Shown here: in pieces, positions 1 to 12,000 of the stretch
Numbering within the stretch: the stretch's first letter is position 1
Layout of the letters: each line of letters begins with the position of its first letter
From: Phylloscopus collybita
Taxonomy: Eukaryota > Chordata > Aves > Passeriformes > Phylloscopidae
NCBI GenBank assembly: GCA_027886175.1
Contig: JAJNNQ010000003.1
Coordinates: forward strand, 27,631,501 to 27,695,500
Length of the DNA stretch: 64,000 nt
Direction of reading: 5' to 3'
Program-made: the position numbers and the translations under genes
The notes under the pieces: generated by a model
What the model saw: only the letters and a program-made list of their open reading frames with translations
The model's database searches: none
What the model was told of the DNA's origin: nothing

Positions 1-2845
1 CTGGAAATCAGTTTTCTCCCAGAAATTACCTTATTGTAGCTAATGGTTGGCTGATAAAGCCCTTTGAAAAGGAAGAAAACCCTGATTTTTTTTTTTGTAC
101 AGTGAAGCACTCTGTGATTGCAGAGAGTGCAGAACTGAGCACTCAGAGAGCTCTGCACCATGTAAAATGCAAGGCTCTCTCTGTGTAATTAAAGATCCAG
201 TTTATAAATCCTCTGTTCATTTCTTCATTTATCTGTTGGAAATCTGGAGAAGGCAGATTCTAAGGAGGGTGAATTAAAATTCATTTTTTATATGACAGAA
301 GGTTCAAGTCTGCTTTTCAATAACCCAGAGAATTGCAGTCCCTTGGATGGTCAAGGTGGGCAGCTTAAATGATTAAATTACACTTGAGTCATTTTAAAGT
401 CAAGGAATTATTAGTGTTGTGCCTCAAAGCATTTTAGTAAGCATTCTTTCACCTTGTCATCTGACAGTAATGATAAGTATGACTGTCTAAAAGACAGCAT
501 TTGGACTGCAAAAACATATCAGAATAAATCACACTAAAATAAACATGGCTTAAAGAGCCTGAAATATATTGGAAAAATAGCTCTGGTGCCATCTCCCTTC
601 CCTCTAAATGTAGATAAAATAGAAAATAACTGGATTACTAATTCTCACATGTGGCAGACAGGAAACTGAGACAGGGAAACACTGAGTATCAGACTCAAGG
701 CTCTGCTCCAGCTGGGATCCTGCTCTCTCTCCATTACCCTCAGTGCTGCAGCACTGCAAGAGGCTCAAAGAAAGTAGTTGATGTGATCAAGAAGGACAGT
801 TTGGGCTGGGTGTTACTAGGTTGTTGCCTTGTTCTTATAAAGTTTTTCTAAAGTTCTTTTCAGCCTTCTGATGTTTACTTTTTGCAATGGAGTTTCTCAT
901 GCACTTTTCACGTAAACAATGATTGTTTTGCATTCCTTTCTGGGGGAGGAGAGAACTGATGGACTGTTGGGTTGACCAGTGTGGTTGGAGAGGACACTTT
1001 TCTTCCTCCAATCCATGGTCACTGTTGTAATTCTATAAATGTTGAGGTCTGTGGATAAGCTGCCCTTTTTTTGCCTTGGACATCTCGCTGTGAGAGTTCA
1101 TTTGTGTCCTATTGCGAAGTTGGATGATTTGTTTTCAGCTAAGCCAGCAGTCTGGTCCAGCTCACTGAGCAGCATCACTGTGTGCTTATCCTGGCACAAA
1201 GTTTGGAGCCCAAATGTGCAGGATTGGGAGAGGAGGTGGGGTCAAATGCATAAATCACTTGTGAAAATAAGCACTTTTATATGCCAGAGGTGCCTTAGAG
1301 GGTCTCAGCCTAAAGCTGAGTTTCATGCAGCAGTTCCTGCATTGTTCTGGAAGCAGTTTGGGAGAAAATGGCATCAGATACTACATTTTGGAAGAGCATT
1401 GATCCAGTGCTAAGGCTGTTCTGGGAACACCTCCAGAGATCTTTGCATTGCTCCGAGTCTGCCTCTGTACAGGGCTGAGCAGCCTGGGACTCTGGCTGGA
1501 TTTATCAGGGTAGGAAAAGCATGATTGATTCTAGCCAAATCTCCCAAGCACACAATCCAATGGTTTTTCTCAGGGCAGGATTAAAACACTAACAGGATGA
1601 GATTCCAAACTTAGCCATAAATCTCCATACAAATCTGAGCAGATAAAGTAGAACCTGTTGAGCTTGCTGCTGATTACACAAATGCAGTGTCCTGTATCAT
1701 CCAGAATTACAGTTTGTAAAACAAATACACTTTGTCTCCATGCTCAAACTATGAGCATGTAGGTGTTTAGTTTGGTCTTGAACATGTCACTTCAAAGTAG
1801 CCTCATTTTACAGTAGTAAATTTTGGAGAAGAATCCAAGACGTTCAGTTACAGAATAAGGTGAATATTTCTAAATCATAACTATAATACTTAAAAAAAAC
1901 CCTGTGTTAAACAATTCTACACACTTTTGGCTTAAAATTTTTGCACTCCTGCAGAGATTTGGGATCTTTTATCTCTTCTTGGATGGTGAAGGATAGCAGA
2001 GCATCTTAGCAGGGGATTTTTAATGCCATCACAGTTTGCTCACCATATTGTTACTTGACAAAGCAGCAACAGGAATACAAAGATTTTTTTTTTTTGTGCT
2101 TTTTACTGTTGGAATTGTATTTCCTTCTAAAGGCTGTCTTCTACTAGTAGGTGAATGCTCTGGGTGGCTCCTTGCATGGTTTTCATAGTGCCTGGCAGTT
2201 GCTAAGCTGTAAGCAAACACAGTGCTGTGAAGAACTGTGCTGTTTTATCACGGTGTTTTCCATCTTGGTCTGTCATTAAAGAACACTCAGAGCTCCAACC
2301 ATCAGATGTGTACCAGAAACCAGCACTGGAGTGAGATGATCTGGTTGGGGTGAATCCCTCCTGTGAATGGACATTCCTCCCAGCATTACTGGGGATAGCC
2401 ACAGCTGGCTGCTGGACACTGTGGGGCCTGTCCTGCGTTCATCCCCACTGTGCTGTGTTTTACAGCACCAGCCCCATATACCTTCCTTCTGTCAGGGAGG
2501 GAAGATAAATGCAGATGATTTGTTTGGACTCTTAGAAGATCTTGAAATAGCTGAGGAAATGTCATTAATGAATTTTAGAAAAAAAATGAACATTTCTGAG
2601 AAAGATAACTTTGCATTATTTTCTATGGTTTTCTGTGCAGTACATTTAATCTAGAAAACTCTTGCTGGTTTACAATGGCAGGTATTTTATGACATTTCAG
2701 TGATTTGGCATGGAGGCTGGTAGGACCATTTGGGTAGTAAAATAGTCTAAAGAGTGTGAATCAGAACCCTGGTCTATATTAAGTTAATCTTCACACCTTT
2801 TTCATTGGTCTCTCATTGTGTTATTCATTATATGTGATTTTGCAG
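1..2845. other. CLSTN2: Intron tail upstream of the first CLSTN2 exon in the window
   Basis: AT-rich noncoding DNA ending in a polypyrimidine-poor acceptor (gattttgcag) at 2836-2845. I found no calsyntenin cadherin-repeat coding sequence here, so the upstream exons lie outside the window. Short open frames, such as 1039-1413, have no splice context and no recognisable similarity. I see no clear interspersed repeat in this stretch. Confidence 0.75.
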
Positions 2846-3094
2846 GAGCTTCCTCAGGTGCCATTGACCTGTTACCTTCTCCCAGTACAACAACCAACTG
2901 GACAGCTGGGCTCCTCATGGATAGCAATGACATAATTTTTAAATTTGACGGAAAGCAAGGAGCCAAAATCCCAGATGGAATAGTCCCGAAAAATTTAACT
3001 GATCAATTCACCATCACTCTGTGGATGAAACATGGACCTAGTCCTGGATTAAGAGCTGAGAAGGAGACTATTCTCTGCAACTCTGACAAGACAG
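2846..3094 (+). CDS. CLSTN2: CLSTN2 coding exon (start of LNS/laminin-G-like domain)
   Basis: First of eleven CLSTN2 coding exons in the window, 249 bp, entering and leaving in phase 1. It opens with ASSGAIDLLPSPSTTTNWT and runs through FDGKQGAKIPDG, TITLWMKHGPSPG and EKETILCNSDKT, which is the N-terminal half of the calsyntenin LNS (laminin/neurexin/sex-hormone-globulin-like) ectodomain. Two N-glycosylation sequons are visible (NWT, NLT). The acceptor is ttttgcag at 2838-2845. The donor is acag|gtgagt at 3091-3100, a near-consensus site. The leftover g joins the next exon's ag to make a Glu codon (DKT-E-MNRHHY). Counting back from the stop, this exon starts near residue 320 of a roughly 955-residue protein. 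An open frame extends upstream to 2818, but that part is intronic. The CLSTN2 assignment rests mainly on the later juxtamembrane and tail exons. Confidence 0.93.
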
Positions 3095-3609
3095 GTGAGT
3101 CTGTGTATGGAAAAAATGTTATGCAAAGGGAAAATTAACAGCAGTAGAGTGTTGCCATTTCTCGTCAGTTAATTTGGTCTGAGGAAAAAAACTAATCTCA
3201 GATGGTGCCATTCCAAACATTGCTGACCTCAGAGCTTATTGAGGGGCCTGATGACTGCCTAAATTTCAAACACAGCTGGGATAACACAGCTAGAGATTTC
3301 ACAGGAATTGATTAATAAAAAAAAGTAAATTATGTCTAATTTTTAAAAAAATTACTTGCACTGGGGGAAACACTTCTAATCCTTTGCTGATATTAGTTAG
3401 ATTAAGTACGCCTTTGAGTTTTATTTATTGGCTGGGACAGGATGATTCCGCGAGCAAAGCCGACACGGCGGCACTCAGGAAGAGCTGTAAGGATCCACGG
3501 GAAAGCGGAGTGCTTTGGGGATTCTCTGGCGTGGCTGGGTGCTGTCAGTGTGTAGGGCTCCCGGGCACGGGGTGCTGTGCGCGGTGCTGAGCCGGCCGTG
3601 TCCCCGCAG
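3095..3609 (+). other. CLSTN2: Short CLSTN2 intron (515 bp)
   Basis: Intron between two LNS exons, with a GT (gtgagt) start and a ccccgcag end. The first 300 bp are AT-rich. GC content rises sharply from about 3440 into the next exon, so the GC-rich island around the second exon begins inside this intron. I see no other feature. Confidence 0.85.
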
Positions 3610-3731
3610 AGATGAACCGGCACCACTACGCGCTGTACGTGCACAACTGCCGCCTGGTCTTCCTGCTGCGCAAGGACTTCGACCGCGCCGACACCTTCCG
3701 CCCCGCCGAGTTCCACTGGAAACTGGACCAG
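3610..3731 (+). CDS. CLSTN2: CLSTN2 coding exon (LNS domain, second part)
   Basis: 122 bp exon entering in phase 1 and leaving in phase 0. It encodes EMNRHHYALYVHNCRLVFLL followed by RKDFDRADTFRPAEFHWKLDQ, one of the most conserved blocks of the calsyntenin LNS domain. The acceptor is gtccccgcag at 3600-3609. The donor is gaccag|gtacct at 3726-3737. The exon is far more GC-rich than the surrounding intron, mostly at third codon positions. A minisatellite begins within about 70 bp downstream of the donor, and the reading frame stays open into it as far as 3893. That extension lacks family similarity and is treated as intron. The next exon continues ICDKEWHYY, as expected for all calsyntenins. 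Confidence 0.95.
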
Positions 3732-3784
3732 GTACCTCCCTCCTGCTGCCTGAGGTCATCCGGGACCTCCCTCCTCCCCAGCCC

Positions 3785-4015
3785 CTCCAGACAGCTCAGG
3801 AACCTCCCAGATCCCAGATCCCTGCTGCTCAGCTGCTCTAGACAGCACAGGGAACCTCCCAGATCCCAGATCCCTGCTGCTCAGCTGCTCTAGACAGCTC
3901 AGGAACCTCCCAGATCCCAGATCCCTGCTGCTCAGCCGCTCTAGACAGTACAGGGAACCTCCCAGATCCCTGCTGCTCAGCCGCTCTAGACAGTACAGGG
4001 AACCTCCCCGATTCC
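3785..4015. repeat. Minisatellite, 51-52 bp unit, about 4.5 copies
   Basis: A GC-rich tandem array starts just inside the intron. The word aacctccc recurs at 3801, 3853, 3904, 3956 and 4001, giving spacings of 52, 51, 52 and 45 bp. Each unit carries agatcccagatcc (shortened in the later units), ctgctgctcagc and tctagacag. The first segment after the donor (gtacctccc, then gacctccctcc) looks like degenerate material of the same kind, so the array may have grown out of the exon-flanking sequence. Confidence 0.9.
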
Positions 4016-4819
4016 AGAACAGCTGTCTGGAGTCTGTCTGAAATCCCTTGTAACTTGCAGCTTTTACAACTCTAATTCAGATCCACATAAAAAGAGAGAA
4101 ATTAGTTAACTTTGTCAAGTCATTTTATACACTTGGTTTGGTTTTGTTTTGTTCTTTAATTGAGCCACTTTAAATGGTAAGTAGAGATTTATATACTTTG
4201 GCACTGGAGAGAGGCGTGACATTGCATATAGTTCCCTAAAAGTTTTCCATTTATCATTTCTATAAAATCTGCTTTATCAGCATAATGGAAGTGATGGAAA
4301 CCTTTTCAGTAAAGAGTATGCTGACACATAGAAAGGCACTTCTATTATATTGTAAATCCAATCTGCAGACCTTTTCTTTCATCTGCTGTGCTGTATCTAA
4401 TTTCATCTTATTATTAAAAGTATATTGCAAGAAAATTATTATTAAAGAGATAAGAGTTGCCTTTTCATAGATTTATTAATTCTCAGCAGGATAAGGATCA
4501 TTTGGATGAAAAAAGACAGACTTCAGCAAAGTTCTGTTTTGTAAAAGCAAGTTTCTTCTTCTTTGAGTCCAAAGACTATATGCTATTTAAAATGTAGCTA
4601 TAGGAATGTTTACTTTTCTAATTCACCTTCTAAATGCATATAAAAATGAGATCTCTATTGTGTTTATCAGATGAGTATGGTAAGAAAGCCTGTGGTGGTC
4701 ATAGCACTTGATTTGCATTTACTCTAACCACTCTGGAATCAGTTTGTGCTGTACTCGGTATGAAATCTTACGGTGTCTCAAAACAAATTGAAATTAAATC
4801 ATATTAAAGATTGCAAGTC
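4016..4819. other. CLSTN2: Intronic DNA, no recognised feature
   Basis: Unique-looking AT-rich intron between the minisatellite and the first solo LTR. Short open frames only. I see nothing else in it. Confidence 0.6.
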
Positions 4820-4824
4820 AGGAG

Positions 4825-5592
4825 TGTCTTAGTTTGGAAAGACAGGTGTCTGCTAAGGAAGGCAGGAGCCTCCCTTGAAATGGAGAATGTAAACCTCCTC
4901 CCTCTGAATTACTATAATTTTGAAATTAAGGGGCTCTCAGGTAAAGATATGGGAATAAGAATAACAGTTCTTTATGAGGGAAATCAAAATTAAAATGCAG
5001 TAGTAAAAAAACCAAAACCTACCAACCAACCAGCCAACCAACCAAACTACTGGCAGAGTCAGAATACAACCTGACACCCGGTTAGTCAGGGTGTTGGTAG
5101 CAGTCCAATCAAATCGTGGCTGCAGTCCTCCTGGAGTGACAGATGTGGTTTTGTTGAATCAATGATCTTGTAGAATGGTGTTGTTTTCCTCTGAAGGTCC
5201 AGTGGTGGTGAGTTGGGTCTGGTCTTCCCCTGGGAATCCAGTGGAAACAGGCTGCTTCTGGTGTGTTAGATCTCAGATTATATCCAGGTAGGAATGCTTG
5301 GCTCCTCCCTCTGGGTGGAGCATCTGACAATGGGATGATGTAATTTTATCAGTCATGCAGTGAGACTCAGTGGCCCACTAACAGAAGATATTCCCCAGAG
5401 GGTGGTTGGGTTGTGGAAGAGATAAAGAACACTGCCCCACCTGGTTTTAACAGCTGGCCCATTAACAGAAGATACCCCCTCCCCACCCCCTGGAGTTAAG
5501 AGGAATGGAAGAGATACACTGCTCCACCTGGTTTTAACAGATGGTAATAGAACACAGACTTTTGGTTACATCTTGCATTGCAACCTAAGACA
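4825..5592 (-). mobile_element. Solo LTR, copy 1 of a three-copy family (antisense to CLSTN2)
   Basis: About 768 bp bounded by TG (tgtcttagtttgg at 4825) and CA (cctaagaca ending 5592). It is flanked by a perfect 5 bp duplication, aggag, at 4820-4824 and 5593-5597. Two related copies lie at 13867 and 28373. Read on the minus strand it has the layout of an avian LTR: a TATA-like ggatataatc and then a polyadenylation-like cataaag near the 3' end. It also contains an internal duplication of roughly 75-100 bp (aaccaggtgg and cttctgttaatgggcc-type blocks, seen as ggcccactaacag and ggcccattaacag on +). No internal gag, pol or env sequence is present, so it is a solo LTR. A 5 bp target duplication fits several avian ERV classes. 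I do not name the subfamily. Confidence 0.85.
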
Positions 5593-8309
5593 AGGAGTAA
5601 CTGATATAATCTCAGATAAGGCTGTTCTGAGTGATGACAATGGACTTCTTTAAAAAAAACCACCTCTATACTAAGCATCTAAATTAATGATAATGCAAAG
5701 TTTTTGGGAAGTATTTTGATTTTGAAAATTGAGTACAGTTAGCTTCTGTGTTCTTACAGTGAGAGAGAACCAGTGTCCTCCCAATAAATGAAATTTGTCT
5801 GTGACTCCTGTAACTTGGCCATGAACCTTCCTAACTACTACTGAGAACCCCTACATGATGGAAACTAGAGACAGAAATTTTTTTTGTAGGTTACTTGATT
5901 AATTTCCTTTCATTCAGCTACTGTCGATTGATTTCCACAGTATATTTTCAGCTGTTGTTTATAGCTGAAAAAGAAAGTAAGATTAAAGTATAAATAAAGT
6001 TTGTTATGGGTTGTGTGCCCAGACTTCCATGAAGATAAATTTATACTGTCATGGTGGTACTGTTGTAAGTTTTGTCATGAAGGGACCTCATAAACATTGC
6101 TGCTTTATCTCTTCTTCATACTCCACATGCCTATATGGTAGAGTAAATTAGAAGAAACTGAAAATAAAACATATGTGAATAATGGGCCAGGAAGGAACTT
6201 GCATGGTTTTGAAGACAAGGCAGTGAGAAATTGTCACTATAATGTAGTAAAATGGTGCCTTCTTCTAACTGTATACCCAGAATGGTCTGTCTTAGATAGT
6301 GCAGGATATTTTAAAACCACATCATAAAGCAAGTATGGATCCTAGTCAATATGACAAGAAGCTGGGCTAGACTTTCAGGAGTAGATTAAGTTGATTATTT
6401 GCATATTTAGACACTGACGTACCTCTGGAAATCTCACCTTCAGAGCAGTTTATTCTGTAGTGACTAACCCTCTGATTCCCCGTTGTTTGTTTTGTTAAGA
6501 AAAGCCTGGGAATGGAGCTGTGCCCAGCTACTCTCCCTGTTCCCCCACCTGCCCTGCTCTGCAGACAGGACAGGGCAGAAATGACTCTGCAAGGCCCTCC
6601 AGGGCTTGGTCCCAAGCACAGCCAGAGCAGAGGAAAATGTGGCAGAGCACTTTATTGCTAAGCTCACTTTTATGAGTGCAACAATCCAGAGATTGTTTTT
6701 GCTGAGAGGAATCCAGTGACCTTGGAAGAGGGTGAAGCTCGAACCGGTGAAATCATTTATCACTCTCACTGCGGAACAGTAAAATTTATGACACCAGCTG
6801 CTCTGGGCTCTATCTACTCCACGAGTCTCCTCATTCTTTCAGGGCACTGACCAAAAATGTGAGCTTGTTGTCATTCCAGGTTTAATTTAATTGTCTGGAT
6901 CTCATTTCTGTGGTGGGTGAGTATGGCACACGCCTTAGCTGCAGGCTCCGTCCTTGTCTGGAACCTCCACATAACAGTGTCTGCCAGGTTAGTTCTGGGA
7001 AGATTGTGTCTTTAAGTCAGTTCATAACCCTAAAGATTCCTTTCTGGTTTGGGTTTCAGTTTATTTGGCCCTATTTGTTCCATTAATGGCCTTTGCCAGT
7101 TGGTTTTTTCACTTACTGCACTGATCCATGATCTGAGTGCCACAGCCCTGGGCAGACGTGCCTTTACCAGTGACCTGCTGACACAGGACCTCTGCAAACA
7201 TGCTGATAATCAGAGCTATCAGACTTTCACTGAGGAAATCCTTATTATTTATAAGAAACATGGGAAAAAAGAAATGTGGATAGGTTGATATTTTCCCCAT
7301 TTTTGTCCTTTTGCAAATTAAGTGACTTAGTTGTGAGAGAATCCATTAGCAGTAATCTGGAAGAAAAAGCATGGAAAGAGCAATGTTAAAGAAAATCAGT
7401 GTCAGGTCTATAATGCTGGGTAATAAAAACTGAGATAGATGCCCAGGTAGAGGAGGTTCCCTCTTTTTACTTACTGCCATTTCATTGTAAGCCCGGGCAT
7501 TTCCTTTGTTTCAGAATCATGACCTTTTTCCTGATTTTCCCTTTCAAAAATTTAAATTGAATATCATGATGTGTTTCTCAACATTTATGTCATTTCTTTT
7601 CTCATACTTAAAGTGTGAGGCACTTTATAAACCCAAGAACTTACTACAGAAAGTTTTGTTACCAAAGTCAGTAAAAGACATCCAAATTATCATCTAATTG
7701 TCTCAAATGGATAGGAACATAGGTGTGATTCTAAGTGAATTACTTAGGCAGCCAAATATGCATTAGGGCCATCTAAGAAAAATAAATAAAATATTGAAAC
7801 AGTTTCTTTGACTTTCTTAGAAAGCTGTGAACCAAACCAAATTTGTAGTTTGAATGATGAACCAAGGCATTCAAGCCTTTGGTGACAGTGGAATACATAA
7901 CATTAAATAGGATGGTGTATTTCACACTCTGTTCAGCACAGCTATTACACTTTTCATACAAATATGAGGACAGTCAAGCCAAAAGGTATTTCTCCTTCTC
8001 CTAAATCAATAGGATAGCAGCACTTTTTTTTAGGGGGAGAAGGTATCTGAGCCAGAGATGAACAATTTTTTAATGTACTTTATTCACAGTGCAACATTAT
8101 TTTCAGGATGTTATCATTCTGCAAACAGTCTTTGCCCTACGAGCAAAATTTATGTTGATCCCATTAAAAACAGGGAATGCAGTGCATGATGTGGAGTCAT
8201 TCTAAGTCAGCAAAAACCAGATAAACAAACAGAAAGATACTGTTTCTTTACTGAGAAGAGATAAATTGCTTTGAAAATCCAGAATTAACCTGCAGTGCTT
8301 TTCATTGTG

Positions 8310-8329
8310 AAAAAAAAAAAAAAAAAAAA
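8310..8329. repeat. Poly-A tract
   Basis: Uninterrupted run of 20 A, preceded by ttcattgtg. There is no AATAAA signal immediately upstream, so there is no case for retroposition. Confidence 0.9.
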
Positions 8330-8646
8330 GGCAAAATAATTCCTTTTTTAACAGGAACTACAGGAGCTGGTTTAGATAAATCTAAATGTGGTGCATTTTG
8401 TCTGTGTGGGCATGGGGCTGCTGAAGGATCAAGGCAAAGCCTGGGTTTGCCCTTCACCACTTCAGTGGCCACACACACCCCAGGGGCTCCCCTGGAAGAA
8501 GCAGTTGTGCCCAATCAAGCCCTTCACTCCCAGCTCCTTTTTTAAAATCAGCACCTTCTCTAGGACATGGTAGAGCAGGAACTGACTTGCAAAGGAATTT
8601 GTTATGTGATAAGAGGGTGAAGAGAAATTGATTTGGTATCTGGACT

Positions 8647-8654
8647 TATATATA

Positions 8655-8686
<32 letters not shown>
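8647..8686. repeat. (TA)n microsatellite
   Basis: Alternating TA over about 40 bp with one TTTA interruption near the start. Confidence 0.9.
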
Positions 8687-8690
<4 letters not shown>

Positions 8691-9056
8691 AATTGGATAT
8701 TCCATCCAATAACTAAAATAACTAGATCTATGTCTGGAAGTTGTTCTTTTTGGCTGCATTGTTAAACCTTGTTTAGAATTGTTTTCTCTGTGCATTCAGT
8801 TTTGAGAAGAGCACCCTTCATATAATAAAAGATGTGAGTGGCCTCCCTCTTGAAAGGTTCAGAGAGAAAGAAAACAAGTGAATACTTATGGAAAGTAGAC
8901 AATAATGTCAGTCCAGAAGGTGTAAGGGTGCTCAGAGAGACATGATGCTGCAAGTTTCCATCACCTCTGTGAATGAAATTTCTCCTCTAGGTAAAAGCCC
9001 TCGGGCTTGCCAGCCAGTCCCATCCTTTCCAACATGATCCTCTATTTGAAGTAAAC

Positions 9057-9087
9057 TTTTTTTTTTTCTTTTTTTTTTCTTTTTTTT
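9057..9087. repeat. T-rich low-complexity tract
   Basis: Runs of T interrupted by two single C residues. Confidence 0.85.
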
Positions 9088-12000
9088 ATCATGGAGTTTA
9101 GTTGTTTGTTACTTGAAGCTCAAAAGAGCTTCTTATGCTCTTAGACACTTACTTTAGAAATTGGCATGCAGGTCTGCACTGCTTTATGCACACACCTTTA
9201 ATAAAACTGCAGAAACAAATCAGTGAGGTGTTTGCCTACAGAGCCAATAAGAGAGAAATGAAAAATGAATCACTAATTCTGCAATAGAGATGAAATAATA
9301 CCAGGACTTACAATCTTTGTGGCATTCCTGGCACCTCAAGTGCCTTCCATTACAGTCCTGTCTATTCTGACACACTTTATTGCCACTTTCCATCTTTAAA
9401 TGCTATTTTGACAAATATTTTTTCAGTGTCTTGCTTCAAAACAGTTTTTGGTAGCACAAGGATGAGTCACCAGTGATGATAAATGCCAAAAATATTCTTT
9501 GAGATCCCAACTGAAAGAAGCTTGTTTAATATAAGTTTTTAATGCAACTGCTCTATCACTGATAACAACAAAATCTTGACAAACCAGTCACAGTGGCTGT
9601 CCAGAACTTGCTGTTTGACCTACAGAAGTCCCCTTGGGCCCCCTCTGAAGTGTTCCTTACAAACTGGTATGGGTTTTTTTTCATTTCTGGTTTCTGCAGT
9701 ACAGCCTGGTGTGAAATGCAGTGACTGCTCTGTGCTTCTGTAAAACTTCTACGACCTTAAGGAGCAAGCTCAGTATTTTATAATTTCTCTGCTTGTTTTT
9801 GCTTGAAGCTGTTTGGACATTTTTCTGCATATTTCTGTTCTACATACTGCAATTTTCTAACCTGTTTTATTACAGTTTTGTTACACTGCTGTGGGGTTTT
9901 CACACCTGCTCATCCTCAGCTACTGTTCCCCAAGACTTTAAATGAACTGGGTCAACCCATCTGAGAATGATCCCTATTATTATGTGCTGTCATTTGGGTC
10001 TTACATTCCAAACGTTTTCCCCATAGGTAGTTATGGTCATTCCCAAGGGAAGTAAGAACTGTCTTAACATCCTTTAGCCCCTAAGACACCCATTTCTCCA
10101 CCAAGGCAGGAAAAAGAAAAGGAAGGAGGAAACTCTGCAAAGAATAAAAGGAACTTAAAATCGTCTAAATCACCCTGAAATAATAAAAAGTATAGCATTC
10201 TCAAAGCATCCTGTGAGGAGGCCCTCAAAATAATTCCCTTTCTTAGAGAAAATCTTGATATGGAGTTATTAATACACGTAAACAAGCTGGATCAATGCCC
10301 CAGTTTTACAGTACTCTGGGAACTCGAGAAGTTGAAAGCCTAGAATGGAAATTCCCAATCAAGCTATGATTTGAAGTCATATTCACAATCTTTGTCACCT
10401 ATTTGTAGTATTTGTCTTTTACACTGTCTGTGATTTGTCACTTATGCACCAAAAATTTGTAAAACACGTGCACAAACTGGTTTGGAAGTGTTCAAGATCT
10501 GTTACTTGGGCAGTTTCCTGAGGCCCCTCAGGAAATTTAGCTTAAAAGAAAAGGAGGTTGCTTGGAGATGGTGTCTGAAGCCTTTAACAAAGGTAGGACT
10601 GACATCTTTATCCTTCCAAAGGCAGGTTAGGGGACAAAGAGGTTGTGTTATTAATAAATATAAATTCATTTATCCATATGCATGAACTGTTTATTCCAGC
10701 CTTGGAGCCAGGGTTTCTGGACGTCTACAGTTCAGGAATAAAGTATGGTGGTGTTTTTCCATGGATTTACTTTAATATCTGAGTAGTCTCTTGAAAATGT
10801 CAAAGCCTAGAAAGGCATATGTTCAATCACATGATGAAAAATTATGTAAAAATGCAGAACTGAGCAGCTTTCTAGTTCTACAGTTAGAAACAAAACACGG
10901 GGTGCTGCCCGACTGCAGTCAGCAAGTGTTACTGAACTAACATATTTGCTTGATGCAATTTAGCATCAGGAAAGGTGGGTTATAATGGAATTATTTCATC
11001 ATGAATGAACTACTGATCTAATTTACTAAGACACCTGGAAGTTACAGCATGACAGCACAAAGACATGCTGCAGCTACAGTACATAGTCAGGCTTTTCAGA
11101 TGCTTTATCTGTCAGCATGATTTAGCAATTTCATTATTTAAAGTTGTAATTAACCCATCCATATTTTTGAAACCTATTGTGAAAATCAGTATTACACATT
11201 ACAAGTTTCAAGGCTACAAAAGCAGCTCACAGATGGCATGCAAATCAGTTTGCAAACTCTTCCTGTCACTGCAGTGGAGTGTACTGTGTCGCTGCCACAA
11301 GTGAACGTACCGTAAATAGAAAGGTTCTTATTTGAAAGCTGCATTTTCTAATGCAGTTATTTACTTGCACCAAATAAGCACTTGATCTCCTAATCTTCCC
11401 TTTCTATACTTTACCCACTAAATTTTTATTTTCTTATATTTGTTATTGAAATTTTAGTGGGTGTATGTTGTACAACCTTGGCACAGAGAGAGATCCACTT
11501 TAGATATCACCTTAAAATTCCTTTCAGCTTTACCTCTTACTCTCTAAGTAATGCCTAATACTCTAAAAAGATATCATTTTGGTTGCAAGTGCTTTAATAA
11601 AACTTATATCAGGCATTTGTCATGTGAAAGTAGCCATATAAACAACTCTCCACCTAAGACTATAGGAGTCATTTAGCTGTACTATGGATTTGTCAGTTCT
11701 CGCTGCACCACCTCCCTAGGTCATCAAAATCAATATTCTTATTTACAGAGCTCCTGGGATATATTAGGAATGACTGTGCTGAGTAAACCAAATGTGTGAT
11801 TTACATGAATTTGAAGAAAGATCAATTTCACTTTTTATAAACGGCTCTGCTTTTCTAAAGATATTGACTGTCTTAAGACATAGATTTAAAAAACACTTTT
11901 TTGCATTCTCCAGGCCTTCAGAAGAATTGGTATCTATTTGCCATATTGAACTTAGATGTTATTACCATGTTTATGTGCTGCAGAAAGTAAAATATTCCCA

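Noticed and set aside
5109..5330. Minus-strand frame conserved in outline between LTR copies 1 and 2 (also 14023-14427)
   Set aside because: It lies within LTR sequence. Similarity between copies reflects shared repeat ancestry and not a protein gene.
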